Made by a program: the position numbers and the translations under genes. From Antedon mediterranea (taxonomy: Eukaryota > Echinodermata > Crinoidea > Comatulida > Antedonidae), in the NCBI RefSeq assembly GCF_964355755.1, contig NC_092679.1, forward strand, positions 2,420,001-2,484,000: a DNA stretch of 64,000 nt, given 5' to 3'. The notes below the pieces were generated by a model. That model was not told the DNA's origin and made no database searches. It saw only the letters and a program-made list of their open reading frames with translations. Below are positions 56,281 through 64,000 of this stretch, one piece after another; position 1 is the stretch's first letter; every line of letters begins with the position of its first letter.

Positions 56281-58178
56281 TTTTAGAAAAGGAAAGTAGC
56301 AATAAAAGAGAAAGAATTTGTAACAAATGGGTTAAAAAATATACTAAAAATGTATTTCTTATTTTATTTAAAAAATCATGAGTCTCCTCTCCTTAATTGC
56401 CTAAGTCACACAGCTGAGTTATGCAGAAACACAAAAAACAATCTGAGCATGTACAAATGTATATAAAAGCACTCAGATAATGTACAGAGGGCAGTATAAT
56501 AATATAAGCAATGAGTTAGGCAGATCTTAAGTAAGCTCTCCTTAATTGCCTAAGTCACACAGCTGACTTAGGCAGAAACACAAAAAATATAGTATAATGA
56601 TATAAGCAGTGAGTTAGGCAGAAAAACCAAAAAAAAATTATGACTTAGACACTTTAGTTATGAGGCTGTCGATATCATCTATATACAAAAAATGCTACCT
56701 TTTAGTAACAAAATTTAATAGCATCAGCTCTTCGGATTAAAATTAACACTGATGATTTTAGAAAAAGAAAGTAGCAATAAAAGAGAAAGAATTTGTAACA
56801 AATGGGTTAAAAAACATACTATAAAAATGTATTTCTTATTTTATTTAAAAAATCATGAGTCTCCTCTCCTTAATTGCCTAAGTCACACAGCTGACTTAGG
56901 CAGAAACACAAAAACGATCTGAGCATGTGCAAATGTATATAAAAGCACTCAGATAATGTACAGAGGGCAGTATAATGATATAAGCAGTGAGTTAGGCAGA
57001 TCATAAGTCAGCTCTCCTTAATTGCCTAAGTCACACAGCTGACTTAGGCAGAAACACAAAAAATATAGTATAATGATATAAGCAGTGAGTTAGGCAGAAA
57101 AACAAACAAAAATTATGACTTAGACACTTTAGTTATGAGGCTGTCGATATCATCTATATACAAAAAATGCTACCTTTAAGTAACAAAATTTAATAGCATC
57201 AGCTCTTCGGATTAAAATTAACACTGATGATTTTAGAAACGGAAAGTAGCAATAAAAAAGAAAGAATTTGTAACAAATGGGTTAAAAAATTAACTATAAA
57301 AATGTATTTCTTATTTTATTTAAAAAATCATGAGTCTCCTCTCCTTAATTGCCTAAGTCACACAGCTGACTTAGGCAGAAACACAAAAAACGATCTGAGC
57401 ATGTGCAAATGTATATAAAAGCACTCAGATAATGTACAGAGGGCAGTATAATGATATAAGCAGTGAGTTAGGCAGATCATAAGTCAGCTCTCCTTAATTG
57501 CCTAAGTCACACAGCTGACTTAGGCAGAAACACAAAAAATATAGTATATTGATATAAGCAGTGAGTTAGGCAGAAAAACAAAACAAAAATTATGACTTAG
57601 ACATTTTTTTATGAGGCTGTCCATATCATCTATATACAAAAAATGCTACCTTTAAGTAGCAAAATTTAATAGCATCAGCTCTTCGGATTAAAATTAACAC
57701 TGATGATTTTAGAAAAGGAAAGTAGCAATAAAAGAGAAAGAATTTGTAACAAATGGGTTAAAAAATATACTAAAAATGTATTTCTTATTTTATTTAAAAA
57801 ATCATGAGTCTCCTCTCCTTAATTGCCTAAGTCACACAGCTGAGTTATGCAGAAACACAAAAAACAATCTGAGCATGTACAAATGTATATAAAAGCACTC
57901 AGATAATGTACAGAGGGCAGTATAATAATATAAGCAATGAGTTAGGCAGATCTCAAGTCAGCTCTCCTTAATTGCCTAAGTCACACAGCTGACTTAGGCA
58001 GAAACACAAAAAATATAGTATAATGATATAAGCAGTGAGTTAGGCAGAAAAACCAACAAAAAATTATGACTTAGACACTTTAGTTATGAGGCTGTCGATA
58101 TCATCTATATACAAAAAATGCTACCTTTAAGTAACAAAATTTAATAGCATCAGCTCTTCGGATTAAAATTAACACTGA
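55801..58178. repeat. Three-monomer higher-order repeat (about 1,426 bp)
   Basis: Variant order A (gaaacgg, ttaactataaa), B (tatactaaaaatg deletion, ctgagttatg) and C (gaaaaag) repeats: A at 55,801, B at 56,277, C at 56,753, A at 57,227, B at 57,703, C-like at 58,178. It reappears at 62,464-63,892. Confidence 0.85.
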
Positions 58179-58436
58179 TGATTTTAGAAAAAGAAAGTAG
58201 CAATAAAAGAGAAAGAATTTCTAACAAATGGGTTAAAAAATATACTATAAAAATGTATTTCTTATTTTATTTAAAAAATCATGAGTCTCCTCTCCTTAAT
58301 TGCCTAAGTCACACAGCTGACTTAGGCAGAAACACAAAAAAACAATCTGAGCATGTGCAAATGTATATAAAAGCACTCAGATAATGTACAGAGGGCAGTA
58401 TAATGATATAAGCAGTGAGTTAGGCAGATCTCAAGT

Positions 58437-61400
58437 CAGCTCTCCTTAATTGCCTAAGTCACACAGTTGACTTAGGCAGAAACACAAAAAATATAGTATA
58501 TTGATATAACCAGTGAGTTAGGCAGAAAAACAAAACAAAAATTATGACTTAGACACTTTTGTTATGAGGCTGTCCATATCATCTATATACAAAAAATGCT
58601 ACCTTTAAGTAACAAAATTTAGTAGCATCAGCTCTTCGGATTAAAATTAACACTGATGATTTTAGAAAAAGAAAGTAGCAATAAAAGAGAAAGAATTTGT
58701 AACAAATGGGTTAAAAAATATACTATAAAAATGTATTTCTTATTTTATTTAAAAAATCATGAGTCTCCTCTCCTTAATTGCCTAAGTCACACAGCTGACT
58801 TAGGCAGAAACACAAAAACGATCTGAGCATGTGCAAATGTATATAAAAGCACTCAGATAATGTACAGAGGGCAGTATAATGATATAAGCAGTGAGTTAGG
58901 CAGATCATAAGTCAGCTCTCCTTAATTGCCTAAGTCACACAGCTGATTTAGGCAGAAACACAAAAAATATAGTATAATGATATAAGCAGTGAGTTAAGCA
59001 GAAAAACAAACAAAAATTATGACTTAGACACTTTAGTTATGAGGCTGTCGATATCATCTATATACAAAAAATGCTACCTTTAAGTAACAAAATTTAATAG
59101 CATCAGCTCTTCGGATTAAAATTAACACTGATGATTTTAGAAAAGGAAAGTAGCAATAAAAAAGAAAGAATTTGTAACAAATGGGTTAAAAAATTAACTA
59201 TAAAAATGTATTTCTTATTTTATTTAAAAAATCATGACTCTCCTCTCCTTAATTGCCTAAGTCACACAGCTGACTTAGGCAGAAACACAAAAAACGATCT
59301 GAGCATGTGCAAATGTATATAAAAGCACTCAGATAATGTACAGAGGGCAGTATAATGATATAAGCAGTGAGTTAGGCAGATCATAAGTCAGCTCTCCTTA
59401 ATTGCCTAAGTCACACTGCTGACTTAGGCAGAAACACAAAAAATATAGTATATTGATATAATCAGTGAGTTAGGCAGAAAAACAAAACAAAAATTATGAC
59501 TTAGACATTTTTTTATGAGGCTGTCCATATCATCTATATACCAAAAATGCTACCTTTAAGTAGCAAAATTTAATACCAACAGCTCTTCGGATTAAAATTA
59601 ACACTGATGATTTTAGAAAAGGAAAGTAGCCATAAAAGAGAAAGAATTTGTAACAAATGGGTTAAAAAATATACTATAAAAATGTATTTCTTATTTTATT
59701 TAAAAAATCATGAGTCTCCTCTCCTTAATTGCCTAAGTCACACAGCTGACTTAGGCAGAAACACAAAAAACAATCTGAGCATGTACAAATGTATATAAAA
59801 GCACTCAGATAATGTACAGAGGGCAGTATAATAATATAAGCAATGAGTTAGGCAGATCTCAAGTAAGCTCTCCTTAATTTCCTAAGTCACACAGCTGACT
59901 TAGGCAGAAACACAAAAAATATAGTATAATGATATAAGCAGTGAGTTAGGCAGAAAAACAAAAAAAAATTATGACTTAGACACTTTAGTTATGAGGCTGT
60001 CGATATCATCTATATACAAAAAATGCTACCTTTTAGTAACAAAATTTAATAGCATCAGCTCTTCGGATTAGAATTAACACTGATGATTTTAGAAAAAGAA
60101 AGTAGCAATAAAAGAGAAAGAATTTGTAACAAATGGGTTAAAAAATATACTATAAAAATGTATTTCTTATTTTATTTAAAAAATCATGAGTCTCCTCTTC
60201 TTAATTGCCTAACTCACACAGCTGACTTAGGCAGAAACACAAAAAAACAATCTGAGCATGTGCAAATGTATATAAAAGCACTCAGATAATGTACAGAGGG
60301 CAGTATAATGATATAAGCAGTGAGTTAGGCAGATCATAAGTCAGCTCTCCTTAATTGCCTAAGTCACACAGCTGACTTAGGCAGAAACACAAAAAATATA
60401 GTATAATGATATAAGCAGTGAGTTAGGCAGAAAAACCAAAAAAAAATTATGACTTAGACACTTTAGTTATGAGGCTGTCGATATCATCTATATACAAAAA
60501 ATGCTACCTTTAAGTAACACAATTTAATAGCATCAGCTCTTCGGATTAAAATTAACACTGATGATTTTAGAAAAGGAAAGTAGCAATAAAAGAGAAAGGA
60601 TTTGTAACAAATGGGTTAAAAAATTAACTATAAAAATGTATTTCTTATTATATTTAAAAAATCATGACTCTCTTCTCCTTAATTGCCTAAGTCACACAGC
60701 TGACTTAGGCAGAAACACAAAAAACGATCTGAGCATGTGCAAATGTATATAAAAGCACTCAGATAATGTACAGAGGGCAGTATAATGATATAAGCAGTGA
60801 GTTAGGCAGATCATAAGTCAGCTCTCCTTCATTGCCTAAGTCACAAAGCTGACTTAGGCAGAAACACAAAAAATATAGTATATTGATATAAGCAGTGAGT
60901 TAGGCAGAAAAACAAAACAAAAATTATGACTTAGACATTTTTTTATGAGGCTGTCCATATCATCTATATACAAAAAATGCTACCTTTAAGTAGCAAAATT
61001 TAATAGCATCAGCTCTTCGGATTAAAATTAACACTGATGATTTTAGAAAAGGAAAGTAGCAATAAAAGAGAAAGAATTTGTAACAAATGGGTTAAAAAAT
61101 ATACTATAAAAATGTATTTCTTATTTTATTTAAAAAATCATGAGTCTCCTCTCCTTAATTGCCTAAGTCACACAGCTGAGTTATGCAGAAACACAAAAAA
61201 CAATCTGAGCATGTACAAATGTATATAAAAGCACTCAGATAATGTACAGAGGGCAGTATAATAATATAAGCAATGAGTTAGGCAGATCTTAAGTAAGCTC
61301 TCCTTAATTGCCTAAGTCACAGAGCTGACTTAGGCAGAAACACAAAAAATATAGTATAATGATATAAGCAGTGAGTTAGGCAGAAAAACCAAAAAAAATT

Positions 61401-62467
61401 ATGACTTAGACACTTTAGTTATGAGGCTGTCGATATCATCTATATACAAAAAATGCTACCTTTTAGTAACAAAATTTAATAGCATCAGCTCTTCGGATTA
61501 AAATTAACACTGATGATTTTAGAAAAAGAAAGTAGCAATAAAAGAGAAAGAATTTGTAACAAATGGGTTAAAAAATATACTATCAAAATGTATTTCTTAT
61601 TTTATTTAAAAAATCATGAGTCTCCTCTCCTTAATTGCCTAAGTCACACAGCTGACTTAGGCAGAAACACAAAAACGATCTGAGCATGTGCAAATGTATA
61701 TAAAAGCACTCAGATAATGTACAGAGGGCAGGATAATGATATAAGCAGTGAGTTAGGCAGATCATAAGTCAGCTCTCCTTAATTGCCTAAGTCACACAGC
61801 TGACTTAGGCAGAAACACAAAAAATATAGTATAATGATATAAGCAGTGAGTTAGGCAGAAAAACAAACAAAAATTATGACTTAGACACTTTAGTTATGAG
61901 GCTGTCGATATCATCTATATACAAAAAATGCTACCTTTAAGTAACAAAATTTAATAGCATCAGCTCTTCGGATTAAAATTAACACTGATGATTTTAGAAA
62001 CGGAAAGTAGCAATAAAAAAGAAAGAATTTGTAACAAATGGGTTAAAAAATTAACTATAAAAATGTATTTCTTATTTTATTTAAAAAATCATGAGTCTCC
62101 TCTCCTTAATTGCCTAAGTCACACAGCTGACTTAGGCAGAAACACAAAAAACGATCTGAGCATGTGCAAATGTATATAAAAGCACTCAGATAATGTACAG
62201 AGGGCAGTTTAATGATATAAGCAGTGAGTTAGGCAGATCATAAGTCAGCTCTCCTTAATTGCCTAAGTCACACAGCTGACTTAGGCAGAAACACAAAAAA
62301 TATAGTATAATGATATAAGCAGTGAGTTAGGCAGAAAAACAAACAAAAATTATGACTTAGACACTTTAGTTATGAGGCTGTCGATATCATCTATATACAA
62401 AAAATGCTACCTTTAAGTAACAAAATTTAATAGCATCAGCTCTTCGGATTAAAATTAACACTGATGA
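58437..62467. repeat. Satellite 2 large duplication, copy 2
   Basis: Matches copy 1 at an offset of 6,187-6,188 bp with few differences. After 61,988 the register slips by one monomer: 62,464 is an additional copy of the gaaacgg type, and the following monomers match copy 1 at 14-monomer spacing. Confidence 0.85.
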
Positions 62468-64000
62468 TTTTAGAAACGGAAAGTAGAAATAAAAAAGAAA
62501 GAATTTGTAACAAATGGGTTAAAAAATTAACTATAAAAATGTATTTCTTATTTTATTTAAAAAATCATGAGTCTCCTCTCCTTAATTGCCTAAGTCACAC
62601 AGCTGACTTAGGCAGAAACACAAAAAACGATCTGAGCATGTGCAAATGTATATAAAAGCACTCAGATAATGTACAGAGGGCAGTTTAATGATATAAGCAG
62701 TGAGTTAGGCAGATCATAAGTCAGCTCTCCTTAATTGCCTAAGTCACACAGCTGACTTAGGCAGAAACACAAAAAATATAGTATATTGATATAAGCAGTG
62801 AGTTAGGCAGAAAAACAAAACAAAAATTATGACTTAGACATTTTTTTATGAGGCTGTCCATATCATCTATATACAAAAAATTCTACCTTTAAGTAGCAAA
62901 ATTTAATAGCATCAGCTCTTCGGATTAAAATTAACACTGATGATTTTAGAAAAGGAAAGTAGCAATAAAAGAGAAAGAATTTGTAACAAATGGGTTAAAA
63001 AATATACTAAAAATGTATTTCTTATTTTATTTAAAAAATCATGAGTCTCCTCTCCTTAATTGCCTAAGTCACACAGCTGAGTTATGCAGAAACACAAAAA
63101 ACAATCTGAGCATGTACAAATGTATATAAAAGCACTCAGATAATGTACAGAGGGCAGTATAATAATATAAGCAATGAGTTAGGCAGATCTTAAGTAAGCT
63201 CTCCTTAATTGCCTAAGTCACAGAGCTGACTTAGGCAGAAACACAAAAAATATAGTATAATGATATAAGCAGTGAGTTAGGCAGAAAAACCAAAAAAAAT
63301 TATGACTTAGACACTTTAGTTATGAGGCTGTCGATATCATCTATATACAAAAAATGCTACCTTTTAGTAACAAAATTTAATAGCATCAGCTCTTCGGATT
63401 AAAATTAACACTGATGATTTTAGAAAAAGAAAGTAGCAATAAAAGAGAAAGAATTTGTAACAAATGGGTTAAAAAATATACTATAAAAATGTATTTCTTA
63501 TTTTATTTAAAAAATCATGAGTCTCCTCTCCTTAATTGCCTAAGTCACACAGCTGACTTAGGCAGAAACACAAAAACGATCTGAGCATGTGCAAATGTAT
63601 ATAAAAGCACTCAGATAATGTACAGAGGGCAGGATAATGATATAAGCAGTGAGTTAGGCAGATCATAAGTCAGCTCTCCTTAATTGCCTAAGTCACACAG
63701 CTGACTTAGGCAGAAACACAAAAAATATAGTATAATGATATAAGCAGTGAGTTAGGCAGAAAAACAAACAAAAATTATGACTTAGACACTTTAGTTATGA
63801 GGCTGTCGATATCATCTATATACAAAAAATGCTACCTTTAAGTAACAAAATTTAATAGCATCAGCTCTTCGGATTAAAATTAACACTGATGATTTTAGAA
63901 ACGGAAAGTAGCAATAAAAAAGAAAGAATTTGTAACAAATGGGTTAAAAAATTAACTATAAAAATGTATTTCTTATTTTATTTAAAAAATCATGAGTCTC

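Larger units (their letters stand above)
51058..64000. repeat. Satellite 2: about 27 tandem monomers of 476 bp, running past the window
   Basis: The monomer landmark actgatgattttagaaa recurs at 476-bp steps (for example 52,940, 53,416, 53,892, 54,371, 54,847). Each monomer contains two copies of a block with inverted repeat GCCTAAGTCA-CACAGC-TGACTTAGGC followed by gaaacacaaaaa, two copies of gatataagcagtgagttagg, and one TATATAAAAG. Monomers differ by diagnostic variants (gaaacgg/gaaaagg/gaaaaag; tatactataaaaa/tatactaaaaa/ttaactataaa; ctgacttagg/ctgagttatg), which define higher-order repeats. The 63-68 residue plus-strand frames repeated in each monomer have no recognised homology, and I do not annotate them as genes. 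Confidence 0.96.

Overview
The window is nuclear DNA from an animal. It is AT-rich, carries spliced genes with GT-AG introns, and is mostly introns, transposon relics, minisatellites and two large satellite arrays. The two genes match bilaterian families. The palindrome TAGGCCTA recurs dozens of times outside the satellites, a habit I associate from memory with echinoderm and other marine invertebrate genomes. A marine invertebrate deuterostome is therefore my best guess, as inference only.

Layout. (1) Positions 1-28,453, minus strand: the 5' part of an EAG-type (KCNH1/KCNH5 class) voltage-gated potassium channel gene. Three coding exons were assembled by eye: 28,453-28,375 (PAS-cap), 2,181-1,951 and 1,664-1,536 (PAS domain). 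They join in phase into 146 codons, and the gene runs off the left edge. Intron 1 is 26.2 kb and holds several MITE-like families, about ten minisatellites or hairpins built around an ACGCGCGCGT core, and two RFX X-box/CRE-like pairs. (2) 28,454-38,665: the interval between the divergent genes. I recognise no gene there; it holds a 1.2-kb minisatellite at 34,090-35,310. (3) 38,666-42,713, plus strand: a complete ten-exon gene for CDIN1 (C15orf41), the codanin-1-interacting nuclease, 291 residues with PD-(D/E)xK residues D199, E217 and K219. (4) 43,266-43,580: a dispersed repeat. (5) 43,966-50,545: satellite 1, a chain of inverted repeats with a dyad axis about every 98 bp. (6) 50,546-51,002: a spacer with no recognised feature. 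(7) 51,058-64,000 and beyond: satellite 2, 476-bp monomers with higher-order structure.

The two genes lie head to head about 10.2 kb apart; I see no functional link between them. Many short open frames, including long ones in the minisatellite and repeated 60-80 residue ones in the satellites, are by-products of repeats. The most interesting signals are the inverted-repeat architecture of satellite 1, the TA-GGCC-TA insertion scars, the X-box/CRE pairs in the channel gene's first intron, and the CG-core minisatellites confined to that intron. Repeat boundaries are by eye and accurate to roughly 5-20 bp.
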